A DNA stretch of 64,000 nt from Shimia_B sp038525525 (GCA_038525525.1 JBCBHO010000005.1:1-64000); one strand, 5' to 3'. Positions 1 through 7,941 are shown, numbered from the stretch's first letter. The notes: a model not told the origin generated them from the sequence alone. Made by a program: numbers and translations.

Positions 1-715
1 CGGTCAGCTGTGCCGCGACCCCGTCAAAGAATACGCGGCCCTGGCGCATCGCGATGATCCGGTCGCAATAGGCGCGCGCCGTATCCAGCGTGTGCAGGTT
101 CACGAGGACGGTGAGGCCGTCTTCCTTGTTGATCTGCTTGAGCCCGTCCATGACCAGCGTGGCGTTTGCCGGATCGAGCGAGGCAATGGGTTCATCGGCC
201 AGCATGATTTTTGGCTGTTGAACGAGGGCCTTCGCGATGGCCACACGCTGCTGTTGGCCTCCAGACAGAGTGCCTGCGCGCTGCAAAGCCTGTGGAACCA
301 GATCCAGCCGGTCCAGTGCCGACAGCGCCATCGCCCGTTCTGCATCGGTGAATTGCATGGCCATTGAGCTGACAAAGCCATGTTCTGCCAAGCGCCCGAT
401 CAGCACATTGGTCAGCACGTCGAGACGGTCGACCAGATTGAACTGTTGAAAGATCATTGCGCAGTCGCGTCGCCACTCTCGCAGGGCTTTGCCCTTGAGC
501 GTCGTGATCTCGGTGCCGCCAAACGAAATCGACCCCTGCGTGGGGTCGATGAGGCGATTGATCAGGCGCAGCATGGTGGACTTGCCAGCGCCAGAGCGGC
601 CGATCACGCCCACAAACTGCCCGGGCTTAATTTCGATCGAGACGTTATCGACCGCGCGGGTTTCGTCGAACACCTTGGAGACGTCGGTGAGGGTCAGTGC
701 GGCTGGTGCAGGCAT
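1..715 (-). CDS. phnC: PhnC, phosphonate ABC transporter ATP-binding protein (partial, C-terminus beyond left edge)
   Basis: Reverse-strand reading from the ATG at 715 gives 238 residues that run off the left edge. The protein starts MPAPAALTLTDVSKVF and has Walker A GRSGAGKST, signature LSGGQQQR and Walker B IMLADEPIASLD. The Q-loop stretch MIFQQFNLVDRLDVLTNVL is typical of PhnC. PhnC powers import of phosphonates through a PhnD binding protein and PhnE permease, whose genes should lie outside the window. It is the last visible gene downstream of the C-P lyase operon, 81 bp after phnM. A PhnF-type palindrome lies 5 nt before the start codon, so transport may have its own regulated transcript. 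Confidence 0.93.
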   Translation of the reverse strand, partial: MPAPAALTLTDVSKVFDETRAVDNVSIEIKPGQFVGVIGRSGAGKSTMLRLINRLIDPTQGSISFGGTEITTLKGKALREWRRDCAMIFQQFNLVDRLDVLTNVLIGRLAEHGFVSSMAMQFTDAERAMALSALDRLDLVPQALQRAGTLSGGQQQRVAIAKALVQQPKIMLADEPIASLDPANATLVMDGLKQINKEDGLTVLVNLHTLDTARAYCDRIIAMRQGRVFFDGVAAQLT

Positions 716-719
716 GGCG

Positions 720-735
720 ATTCATCCGAATGAAT
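720..735. promoter_or_regulatory. Putative PhnF operator upstream of phnC
   Basis: The 16-mer ATTCATCCGAATGAAT is an imperfect palindrome whose reverse complement differs only at the two central bases. An identical copy with matching flanks lies before phnF at 7096-7111. It sits 5 nt upstream of the phnC ATG. PhnF is a GntR/UTRA regulator encoded at the head of the operon, so assigning these sites to it is an inference from position and repetition. Confidence 0.75.
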
Positions 736-796
736 TTCACCCCTGCAACATGATCGGCTTATGTGACGCCCCAGAGTCCCTTTTGTAAAACTTCTG

Positions 797-1960
797 CTAC
801 GCGACCGCGGCCACGGCTGAGGCTTCGGCAGTTCGCGGTCCACGACCGTTGGAGAAGATGATTTCTCCCGCGCTGAAGGTTTGCACGACGCGGTCTGCCC
901 CATCTACAATGGCCAGATCAGCGCGCTTCCCCGACGCTATTTCCCCACGATCCGTGAGACCGAGCGCCTGTGCCGGATTTGCCGAGGCCAGGCGCACAGC
1001 ACCGACCAAACCGTTCGGATCGGTGTCCGACAGGGCCCGAATGGCAGGCAAGATGGCGGCGGGATGATAGTCGGCGGCGAGGATATCGAGCAATCCGGCT
1101 GCATGCGCTTCACGCGCCGACAGATTGCCCGAATAGCTTTTGCCGCGCATCGCATTGGGCGCGCCCATGGCAATCATCAAACCGCGGGATGCGGCGACTT
1201 TGGCCGCTTCAATCGTGACCGGAAACTCGGAGATCACCACGCCGATGTCGGCCATCAACCGTGCTTTCTCGACGGTATCATCGTCATGGCTGGCGGTTGC
1301 GACGCCGTAGGCACCGCAGAGCTTTGAAATCCGTTCGAGGTTTTCGAGAACCTGCTCGGCAGGGACCGCATCTTCGATGCGGCGCGCCACATGCGCGCGC
1401 GCCTCATTTTCGCTCAACCCGCTCTTCATCCGGTTGGCGACGAGCGTTTCGACATTGCGATACTGGCCCTGACCCGGCGTGTGATCCATCACTGACACAA
1501 GGTCGACCGCGCCGGCCGCCAGCAATCCATCCAAAGCGTCAATTGCCGCCGTGTATGTCATGTCAAAACGCGCGTGGATTCGGTGATCAACGCGCAGGTT
1601 TTGAATGTTGTCTTTGAGGGCACGGATGATGGCGGAGGTATGTTCGAACGACCGCCGTTCACCATCCGTCGCTGTGCGGGAAAAGGACACGCCTGCATAA
1701 GCCGTCGTGACGCCCGCAGCCGCCAGGCGCGAGTCGAGATGCCCGACTGCAACCTCCATCGGGAAATCCACCTTTGGGCGGGGCTCTAACTCCAACTCGA
1801 TCATGTCGCCGTGCATATCGATAAAGCCAGGAAACACGGTGAAACCTGATGGCTGGCCCAGGCTTTCTATAATTTCGGCAATCACGCCGTTCTCGATCCG
1901 AAGTGCGCCATTGTCGATAACCCGGTCGGCCAGGATGATCTTTACGTCAGAAAGCCACAT
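797..1960 (-). CDS. phnM: PhnM, alpha-D-ribose 1-methylphosphonate 5-triphosphate diphosphatase
   Basis: The 387-residue protein is an amidohydrolase-fold enzyme of normal PhnM length. The N-terminal metal region is seen as FPGFIDMHGDMIELELEPRP. Further landmarks are VSVMDHTPGQGQYR, ATASHDDDT and the C-terminal strand GEIASGKRADLAIVDG. PhnM removes pyrophosphate from the ribose triphosphonate intermediate to give the 5-phosphate substrate of the PhnJ step. The start overlaps the end of phnL by 14 bp, so the two are co-translated. The gene ends with TAG at 797, followed by the short gap before phnC. Confidence 0.95.
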   Translation of the reverse strand: MWLSDVKIILADRVIDNGALRIENGVIAEIIESLGQPSGFTVFPGFIDMHGDMIELELEPRPKVDFPMEVAVGHLDSRLAAAGVTTAYAGVSFSRTATDGERRSFEHTSAIIRALKDNIQNLRVDHRIHARFDMTYTAAIDALDGLLAAGAVDLVSVMDHTPGQGQYRNVETLVANRMKSGLSENEARAHVARRIEDAVPAEQVLENLERISKLCGAYGVATASHDDDTVEKARLMADIGVVISEFPVTIEAAKVAASRGLMIAMGAPNAMRGKSYSGNLSAREAHAAGLLDILAADYHPAAILPAIRALSDTDPNGLVGAVRLASANPAQALGLTDRGEIASGKRADLAIVDGADRVVQTFSAGEIIFSNGRGPRTAEASAVAAVA

Positions 1961-2666
1961 CTTCTCTATCCTCGGTCGGAGTGAAGTCGGGTGTGAGATC
2001 CACCACGCGGTCGATCAGGTGCATGACATCATCAGGATGGTGGAACACGCCGATCATTGCTGTGCCTTGGTCCTTGAGCTCCAGCAACCGTGCCACAAGG
2101 GCGCCGCGAGCATTAGCGTCGAGCGAGGCAGTCGGCTCATCCAGCATCAAGAGCTTCTGGGGCAGGATGAGCGCTCTTGCGAGGTTGACCTTCTGCTGCT
2201 CACCACCCGAGAAGGTTGTCGGATAGGCAGCCCAGAGGTCAGGCTTCACGCCGAAGGTTTCCAGCGCTGTGCGGGCGGCGGTCAATGCGGCCTCGGAGTC
2301 CCAACCGGCCAGCCTAAGCGGTTCGGCGACGATGGCCTCCGCGCTCACCCGCGGACGTGCGGTCAGGAACTGCGTGACAAAGCCGATCTCCGTACGCCGG
2401 AGGTGCGCAATGTCCACGTCAGCAGCGCGGGCCAGATCGATCATCCCGTGGCTGGAATGGAACCGGATTTCTCCTGCCAGTGGCAGGTAAGAGCGGTAGA
2501 GCGTGCGCAGCAGCGTCGATTTCCCAGCCCCATTTGCGCCTTTCAACAGGACGAACTCACCCGCCGCGACGCTGAAAGAGATGTCTTCGAACGCTGGAAT
2601 GTCCTTTTCGAGATGATGGAGCGAGAAACCCTTGGTGAGGCCGTCGATTTCAAGAACCTGTGTCAT
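1947..2666 (-). CDS. phnL: PhnL, C-P lyase ABC-type ATP-binding subunit
   Basis: This 239-residue ABC ATPase has Walker A GANGAGKST, signature FSGGEQQKVNLARAL and Walker B LLMLDEPTASLD. The N-terminus LEIDGLTKGFSLHHLEKDIPAF and the C-terminal GVFHHPDDVMHLIDRVVDL are PhnL-like. PhnL binds with PhnK on the C-P lyase core in family members studied so far and is not part of a membrane transporter. The ATG overlaps the phnK stop by 4 bp. Confidence 0.95.
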   Translation of the reverse strand: MTQVLEIDGLTKGFSLHHLEKDIPAFEDISFSVAAGEFVLLKGANGAGKSTLLRTLYRSYLPLAGEIRFHSSHGMIDLARAADVDIAHLRRTEIGFVTQFLTARPRVSAEAIVAEPLRLAGWDSEAALTAARTALETFGVKPDLWAAYPTTFSGGEQQKVNLARALILPQKLLMLDEPTASLDANARGALVARLLELKDQGTAMIGVFHHPDDVMHLIDRVVDLTPDFTPTEDREDVAF

Positions 2667-3460
2667 AGCTTCGCGTGCACCAGTTGCTGCGTGTAGGGAT
2701 GCTGTGGGTCTTGGAAAATCTGATCCGCAAGCCCGGTTTCGACCACTTCGCCGCGCCGCATGACCATAACGCGATCCGCCAACGTGCGGATCACGCCAAG
2801 GTCGTGGCTGACGATCACCATGGTAATCTGTCGATCCTGCTGGAGCCGCTTGAGCGTATCGAGCACAAGCGCCTGAACGCTGACATCGAGCCCCGTCGTC
2901 GGCTCGTCGAGAAGCAAAAGCGCCGGTTCGAGCGCAATCGCCTTGGCCAGCTGCACCCGCTGTTGCATACCACCAGAGAGCTCAATCGGCGGTGCGTCCA
3001 GGCGATCGAGCGGGAATTCGGAGGCATCCAGCGCCTCAGTCGCCGCCTGGCGGAGGGTCGCAAAGCTCCGTTCGCCTGCGACCAGCAGCCGTTCAGCCAC
3101 ATTCCCGGAGGAAGAATGCTTCATCAAAAGGCCCAGATGGGGGTTTTGATAGACGATCCCGATCTTGGTCGCGCAGAGCATTCGCCGGGCGAACCGGTCC
3201 AGCTCAAAGAGATTGCCGGACACATCGGGCAGATCGAGCGTATAGCTGCCGGTCTCCGGGATTTCCTCTAGGTTCATCATGCGCAAGAGCGTGGACTTGC
3301 CCGAGCCGCTTTCGCCGACAATGCCCAACACCTCGCCCGGATAGGCATGGGCCGATACGTTGCGCACGGCCTGCACGGGACCGTAGGATTTGGAAACGCC
3401 GTGCACCTCAAGGAGCGGACGTGTCTCAACGAGGCGCGGCGCCTCAAGCGTGAGCGTCAT
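2663..3460 (-). CDS. phnK: PhnK, C-P lyase ABC-type ATP-binding subunit
   Basis: This 265-residue ABC protein has Walker A GESGSGKST, Q-loop IVYQNPHLGLLM, signature LSGGMQQR and Walker B LLLLDEPTTGLDVS. Its closest general family is the Dpp/Opp ATPases. The NPHLGL stretch and the position between phnJ and phnL identify PhnK, which docks on PhnJ in the known C-P lyase structure. The ATG overlaps the phnJ stop by 4 bp. Confidence 0.95.
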   Translation of the reverse strand: MTLTLEAPRLVETRPLLEVHGVSKSYGPVQAVRNVSAHAYPGEVLGIVGESGSGKSTLLRMMNLEEIPETGSYTLDLPDVSGNLFELDRFARRMLCATKIGIVYQNPHLGLLMKHSSSGNVAERLLVAGERSFATLRQAATEALDASEFPLDRLDAPPIELSGGMQQRVQLAKAIALEPALLLLDEPTTGLDVSVQALVLDTLKRLQQDRQITMVIVSHDLGVIRTLADRVMVMRRGEVVETGLADQIFQDPQHPYTQQLVHAKL

Positions 3461-4371
3461 TGCGGCATCTCCCCGTCTTTGTACCAGGTCTCACCCCGGC
3501 TTTCGCCGTCTCCATCGCGCGCGCGGATGGTTTTCACCCCCCACTCGCTGTCGGAAACTTCAAAGCTCGACGTGCCATCATCCTTCGGGATTTCATTCAT
3601 GAAAAAGCCCGTCGTGCCAGACCGGGTACAGGTCAGGTGCCCGTGTTCCTCGACCTTGTAAGGCACGTCCGAAAACACCAACGGCTCAACCCGCGTGTAG
3701 GGCGGCACCGCGAATATGCGCTTTTCCCGGCCTGCCGATAGGATCGTCAGATGCTTTGCCATGTGCAGCTTGGGGACGTCCCATCGAGGAATGGGCGAAG
3801 GCGTCATGACATGGCGGCCGTGCACAAGGCTGGGATAGCTCGCGCCCTGCATCACGCGGCCCGAGCGCACGATCTGTTCGTAGAGCTGGAGCCACATCCG
3901 CCCGTAATCTGCATCAGCATGCATCTGGCGCGCGATGGACATGTTGGGCTGGACGGGCCGCAGGGGCTCCGGGTTTGGCACTTGCAGCACAAGGATCTGA
4001 TCCTCGCGCAGGATTTCTTCGGGGATGCGGTGGCGCGATTGGATGAGGTCGGCGTCCAGCGTGTCCATCGTCGTGGGCGTGCCGGCCACCCGCGAAATGA
4101 AGCGCCGGATCGAGGCGGCGTTCACACTGTCATCGGCGCCTTGATCAATGACCTTCACGCGGGTCTCAGGGTTCACGAGCGTCAGTGAGACTTGCAGCCC
4201 GCCCGTGCCCCAGCCACGCGCCATGGGCACTTCGCGGCTGGCATAGGGCATTTGGCAGCCCGGCACGGCCACGGATTTCAGCATCTTGCGGCGCAGCTCG
4301 CGCTTGGCCGAGCCGTCAAGGAAGCCATAGCTCATCGCTTCCCAAGGCTTTGTGAGGGTAGACAGGCTCAT
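3457..4371 (-). CDS. phnJ: PhnJ, C-P lyase catalytic subunit, variant lacking three of four Fe-S cysteines
   Basis: The 304-residue protein aligns with PhnJ along its length: VAVPGCQMPYASRE, GWGTGG, VKVIDQGADDSVNAASIRRF, QSRHRIPEE, MTPSPIPRWD and AGREKRIFAVPPYTRVE. The glycine equivalent to E. coli glycyl-radical Gly32 is present as G38 in VPGCQ. In E. coli PhnJ, Cys241, Cys244, Cys266 and Cys272 form the iron-sulfur/radical site. Here the matching region reads HLTCTRSG and FEVSDSEWG, so only C248 remains. The whole protein has only two cysteines (C39 and C248). The frame is intact, has no gap and overlaps its neighbours normally, so this is not a simple frameshift. The C-terminus also carries about 25 extra residues. 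The family call is certain, but the mechanism is unclear. Confidence 0.95.
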   Translation of the reverse strand: MSLSTLTKPWEAMSYGFLDGSAKRELRRKMLKSVAVPGCQMPYASREVPMARGWGTGGLQVSLTLVNPETRVKVIDQGADDSVNAASIRRFISRVAGTPTTMDTLDADLIQSRHRIPEEILREDQILVLQVPNPEPLRPVQPNMSIARQMHADADYGRMWLQLYEQIVRSGRVMQGASYPSLVHGRHVMTPSPIPRWDVPKLHMAKHLTILSAGREKRIFAVPPYTRVEPLVFSDVPYKVEEHGHLTCTRSGTTGFFMNEIPKDDGTSSFEVSDSEWGVKTIRARDGDGESRGETWYKDGEMPQ

Positions 4372-5438
4372 TCCGCTGGCTCCATGTCAGAGGATTTGGA
4401 TTGTCCGGCCTTCTTGGCTTTTGCATCGCGCATCGCATCAAGCGACGACTGGAAGGTCACGTAATGTGGCAGCTTGAAGTGAATGCAGAAGCCCGAACTC
4501 TCGACACCTTCGGTGTGGTAAAGGAAGAACTCCTCCTCTGTGGCAGAGCCCTTTTCAGCACCTGGGCTATTGAGATCGAGCGTCGCCGCCGCGATGCATT
4601 TCACCTCGTTCCAGCCAAAGGTGGCAGCGTATCCGATGCCCAGCTTTTCGGCCTTTTTGTCAACGACCTCGGCCTGAGAGACTTTAACCCGCCCAGCCGA
4701 AAACTGCCGCCCGTCGGGGTGGCTCACGGCAATCTCGGCTTCAGCCAGACGCAATTCATTCACCGTCGGGTGCGCCTGCCCATAGCCGCGCATTGCGGCA
4801 TAACCGAGCGCCAGGACACCCCCCGTTTCTGCCCGCGCGAGACTCTGCAGGGTGTGGGCGCGTTTGGACGGAAAAAGCAACGGCTCGCGGGTCAGGTCTG
4901 GGATATCGTTGCCTTTGGTCGGATCCTCCGTCGGCGGGTCGAGCAGGTCGTTTTCGGCCTGCCACGCACTGACGCTGGGTTGATAGGCGGGCGAAGGTTT
5001 AGGTGCAGGCTCAACGGGGTCTGGCGCGTAGGGGGCGCCTTGCAGCACGTCGGTGGCCAAAATGCGGTGCGCGTAGTCCAAAGTCGGCCCCAGAACCTGC
5101 CCGCCAGGGATGTCTTTGAACGCGGCAGAGATACGACGATGCGTGAACAGGGTATCCTGTTCGATCGGCCCCGCCACCTGCAATCGCGGTTGCGTGGTTC
5201 GCCAAGCGCGCAGCAGCAGGACAGCTTCGTAGAGCTCGCCACCTGTTTGGGCCAATGCGAGCGCCGCCAGATCTTCATCGTAAAGCGATGCTTCGCCCAT
5301 GACGCGATCGATCAGGTAGGGAAGGCTTTTCTTGATCTCGTCCACGCGTTGGCGGTCAAAGCCCCCCATCTCCTCGCGGAACAGACGTTCAGACTGTTCG
5401 ATGGCCTGTTCGCCACCCCGTGTTGCGACATAGGCCAT
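4368..5438 (-). CDS. phnI: PhnI, C-P lyase core subunit (nucleosidase component)
   Basis: The 356-residue protein begins MAYVATRGGEQAIEQSERLFREEMGG, the conserved PhnI N-terminus. It contains HRRISAAFKDIPGGQVLGPTLDYAHRIL and FFLYHTEGVESSGFCIHFKLPHYVTFQSSLDA. PhnI, with PhnG and PhnL, attaches the phosphonate to ribose triphosphate by displacing adenine from ATP. Its start coincides with the last base of phnH, and it overlaps phnJ by 4 bp, so the core subunits are translationally coupled. Confidence 0.96.
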   Translation of the reverse strand: MAYVATRGGEQAIEQSERLFREEMGGFDRQRVDEIKKSLPYLIDRVMGEASLYDEDLAALALAQTGGELYEAVLLLRAWRTTQPRLQVAGPIEQDTLFTHRRISAAFKDIPGGQVLGPTLDYAHRILATDVLQGAPYAPDPVEPAPKPSPAYQPSVSAWQAENDLLDPPTEDPTKGNDIPDLTREPLLFPSKRAHTLQSLARAETGGVLALGYAAMRGYGQAHPTVNELRLAEAEIAVSHPDGRQFSAGRVKVSQAEVVDKKAEKLGIGYAATFGWNEVKCIAAATLDLNSPGAEKGSATEEEFFLYHTEGVESSGFCIHFKLPHYVTFQSSLDAMRDAKAKKAGQSKSSDMEPAE

Positions 5439-5974
5439 TACACTTCCTCAACTGTTGTCGATCGAGGCACACCGACGACGCGAACACCATCAACGAAGAA
5501 GAGATCAAACCCCATCGGGTATCTCAGACGTGCCGCGCGGGCCTTCCAGAACCCATCCGGCAGCCCACCAAGTTGAAGCGCCACCGAACCATCAACACCC
5601 GGCCCCGTCAGGCGCAGAGCCGCGCCCGACCCGATACTGGCGCAGACAATCACCGTGGCACCGTCGTCGGGATAAAAGTCACTTCCAATGGCGATGCCGC
5701 CAAGCGGATCGGAAGACGCCATTGCGCCCAGAAAAACGTGATCGGCCTGTCCAATGTCTGCCAGTTCAGCGCCCGTGCGCATAATCTCGGGCATGAGGAG
5801 AGGGTCGGCCGAATAGACGAGGCATTCCCTGTCCAGGAGCGCGGTGATGATCGCGCCCTCGCCAGGTTCGGGCAGGTCGCGAGGCAGGCCGGGGCGGCTC
5901 AACGCCCAGAGCAGAGCGTCGAAAGCTGTGTTGCCATGCGTTTCAGCCGGGCTTGGCGCAGGTGTGGCAAGCAT
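5438..5974 (-). CDS. phnH: PhnH, C-P lyase core subunit
   Basis: The 178-residue protein has the PhnH landmarks NTAFDALLWALSRPGLPRDLPEP, IITALLDRECLVYSADP, GSDFYPDDGATVIVCASIGSG and TGPGVDGSVALQLGGLPDGFWKAR. PhnH is a structural member of the PhnGHIJ core complex. Length is slightly short of the E. coli protein but typical of alphaproteobacteria. It shares one base with both phnG and phnI, as expected in a tightly coupled operon. Confidence 0.94.
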   Translation of the reverse strand: MLATPAPSPAETHGNTAFDALLWALSRPGLPRDLPEPGEGAIITALLDRECLVYSADPLLMPEIMRTGAELADIGQADHVFLGAMASSDPLGGIAIGSDFYPDDGATVIVCASIGSGAALRLTGPGVDGSVALQLGGLPDGFWKARAARLRYPMGFDLFFVDGVRVVGVPRSTTVEEV

Positions 5975-6381
5975 CAGAACGTCTCCATGTTGACACGGGT
6001 CGCCTCGACACGGCGGAGCAGGTCGTCATCTGCCTTTTGCAACGCATCGGCCTGCGCATCGCAGAACGCTTTGCACTCGGCGCGCCGCACGTCCGTCGCC
6101 ATCGCCAGATCAACGAGCGCCATGGCCATCGAGGCCTCAAGATCATGCCCGCGCCGCATCCCGTAGCCATCCACATCGCCTTTGCGGATATGCGCCTCGC
6201 TCATCAACACTTCGCCCAGGTGAAAGGCGACGCCCTTGGCCGTGTCGCGCATCGGCAGCATCACGAGACCGCTTTGCGATGTCAGGACCTCGATGTCGCC
6301 CAGATCCGAGATTAGTGTTTCTGCAAAGGCTTTGAGCCTAGCCCCATCGGCGCGCGCCAGCGTGCCCAGCGTGTCATCCAT
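5974..6381 (-). CDS. phnG: PhnG, C-P lyase core subunit
   Basis: The 135-residue protein contains the family core LVMLPMRDTAKGVAFHLGEVLMSEAHI, then DVDGYGMRRGHDLEASMAMALVDLA. PhnG is a small core subunit needed with PhnH, PhnI and PhnL for the nucleosidase step. Its ATG lies inside the 3' end of phnF (8-bp overlap), so regulator and enzyme genes form one transcript. Confidence 0.93.
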   Translation of the reverse strand: MDDTLGTLARADGARLKAFAETLISDLGDIEVLTSQSGLVMLPMRDTAKGVAFHLGEVLMSEAHIRKGDVDGYGMRRGHDLEASMAMALVDLAMATDVRRAECKAFCDAQADALQKADDDLLRRVEATRVNMETF

Positions 6382-7090
6382 CCGAATGCTCCATGGTAAA
6401 ATTCACGCGCCCTGCGGACCAGATAACGCGACTTGTAGAAATCGGCGTTCCATCCGGCGTGGCGTCGATAGCCGTGACGACCAGCACGGGGACGTCCGGG
6501 TGTTGTTTGAGGGTCTTGGCCTCTTCAGACTTCGCCGCCCGGGAGTAGATCGAGGTGTGCTGCCGCACGTAGTCGTCGATGCCAAAAGACCGGTAGGTTT
6601 CCGTTGTGGACCCAAGGACATCGCGGCGCTCCGCGAAATCTGGAAACCGCTCCGCGCAATGGTAGACGCATCCGAAGGCCACTGGCAGGTCGTTGGCCAT
6701 GGTGATCCGCTTACTTTCTGTCACCTTGGCGCCAGAGTTAAGAAGAAGAGCTTCTGCAACCCCATCTGCAGCCGCAACACGTTTTGCTGAAACAAGGCGG
6801 CTTGTGACGTCAACGCCTTGAGGAATCAGGTTTCTGCGAAGCCTGGTCCGCTTGCCAATTTGATATGTCAGCCTCGGAGCATCGGCGACAAAGGTGCCAC
6901 GCCCTTGCTCGATGCTGATCTTTCCGTCGCGCGCGAGCGCCTCCAGCGCACGGCGCACCGAATGCCTACCGATCGCAAACCGGTCGGCCAGTTGCGTCTC
7001 CGTGGGGACCTGATCTCCCGCTGACAGTCGCCCTGAGCGAATGTCATCTGAAAGTGTGTCCCGAATTATGGTCCAGTTATCGCGTTTCAT
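6374..7090 (-). CDS. phnF: PhnF, GntR-family (UTRA) regulator of phosphonate genes
   Basis: The 238-residue protein has an N-terminal winged helix-turn-helix (PTETQLADRFAIGRHSVRRALEALARDGKISIEQGRGTFV, about residues 30-70) and a C-terminal UTRA effector domain. I take the ATG at 7090 (MKRDNWT) rather than an in-frame ATG at 7168, because the longer version would translate through the palindromic operator and part of the Pho box. It heads the phn operon and probably represses it together with phnC, through the two identical palindromes. The effector is unknown from sequence. Confidence 0.92.
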   Translation of the reverse strand: MKRDNWTIIRDTLSDDIRSGRLSAGDQVPTETQLADRFAIGRHSVRRALEALARDGKISIEQGRGTFVADAPRLTYQIGKRTRLRRNLIPQGVDVTSRLVSAKRVAAADGVAEALLLNSGAKVTESKRITMANDLPVAFGCVYHCAERFPDFAERRDVLGSTTETYRSFGIDDYVRQHTSIYSRAAKSEEAKTLKQHPDVPVLVVTAIDATPDGTPISTSRVIWSAGRVNFTMEHSDG

Positions 7091-7095
7091 CTTCG

Positions 7096-7111
7096 ATTCA
7101 TCCGAATGAAT
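7096..7111. promoter_or_regulatory. Putative PhnF operator upstream of phnF
   Basis: ATTCATCCGAATGAAT ends 5 nt before the phnF ATG and is identical, including bases on both sides, to the site before phnC (720-735). It lies between the Pho box and the start codon. A repressor bound here would block transcription of the whole operon, giving autoregulation. Confidence 0.75.
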
Positions 7112-7129
7112 TTCGTCTACGCAGGCTCC

Positions 7130-7147
7130 GTGACAGACAAATGACAG
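7130..7147 (-). promoter_or_regulatory. Pho box (PhoB binding site) for the phn operon
   Basis: On the minus strand the site reads CTGTCAT-TTGT-CTGTCAC. That is two 7-bp direct repeats spaced by 4 bp, an essentially perfect match to the classical Pho box. It lies about 40 bp upstream of the phnF start codon in the correct orientation. PhoB activation under phosphate limitation is the expected meaning. Confidence 0.85.
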
Positions 7148-7639
7148 AAAGGAAAGACTGGGTGCCAACCGTCCGCGCTAGGAGAACACCACAGTCGAGC
7201 CCTCTAACTGGTTTCAGTCTATGCTCGGCTTGCGGCCCCTAGCGCGTAACGCGGGGCACTTGCCGATCCTGTATGTACCAGCAACTCGCCCTTGGGAGAT
7301 GAACGCGCGCAGCGAAAGTCCGGACTACGTGCTGCGCTTGCAGCATGGTGTTAGTTGACCGAAAGGCGGCTATGGGCCGGTTTTGTCCGTCGATCTTCCG
7401 CTGAGCACAGGACGTGTTTACCTGACTTAACGTCAAAAGAAATCGATGGGGAATGCCTGGGAGCTCGATTCTGAATACGCGAGCTATCGGACGCGCCACG
7501 GTTGGGCGAGACGTGGCATGGCGGAGTCGCGAATGTCGCATGTCGCAGGGCAGTTGTGCTTTGAGGAGAGCAAAGAAGGGTCCTCGGAGGCCGCATAAGA
7601 TCCCGCATGTAATCCCGCATAGCCAGAGGAACTGCACAG

Positions 7640-7684
7640 CTTGAAATTCTACATAACATCCTGTAATTAATGGATTATTTCAAG
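7640..7684. repeat. Inverted repeat CTTGAAAT...ATTTCAAG in AT-rich DNA
   Basis: The 8-bp arms at 7640-7647 and 7677-7684 are perfect and are separated by 29 bp of AT-rich sequence. There is no gene to terminate nearby on either side, so the role is unknown. It could be a remnant of a mobile-element end or a binding site. Confidence 0.4.
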
Positions 7685-7941
7685 TTCCCCCAACACCGCT
7701 GGACTCTCTGTCTCTCCGCCACTTTTCCCGCTTGTGTCCCATACGATTATGCTTCGCCGTCGTGGCACGCGGCAGGCCGTGCGCGTCCTGCTCCATGGAT
7801 GGTATTTGTGTGCGGTGCCTTCGAGGCGGTCTGATGGCTTTTCCTACAATTTTCATCAATCAGCTTCGGGTCCTTTAGCTATTTCAAAACAATCGCTTAT
7901 GGATTTTTCTTGAGATGGCGTGCGCGACGGCCCGCGTGCCT

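Noticed and set aside
739..796. Pho box before phnC
   Set aside because: A TCACAT/ATCATG arrangement is visible on the minus strand, but spacing and sequence do not fit the tandem CTGTCAT repeat.
7091..7168. Longer phnF reading from an upstream ATG at 7168
   Set aside because: It would translate through the Pho box and the PhnF palindrome. The conserved GntR N-terminus begins at 7090.
7239..7659. Short overlapping minus-strand frames in the gap upstream of the PAS gene
   Set aside because: No recognisable domain, no ribosome site and composition unlike neighbouring genes. Could be decayed sequence but not a supportable CDS.
7700..7724. Possible tRNA-Ser gene
   Set aside because: Only a 3'-terminal-like string is present. 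No T-arm consensus, anticodon arm or 5' acceptor partner can be found upstream.
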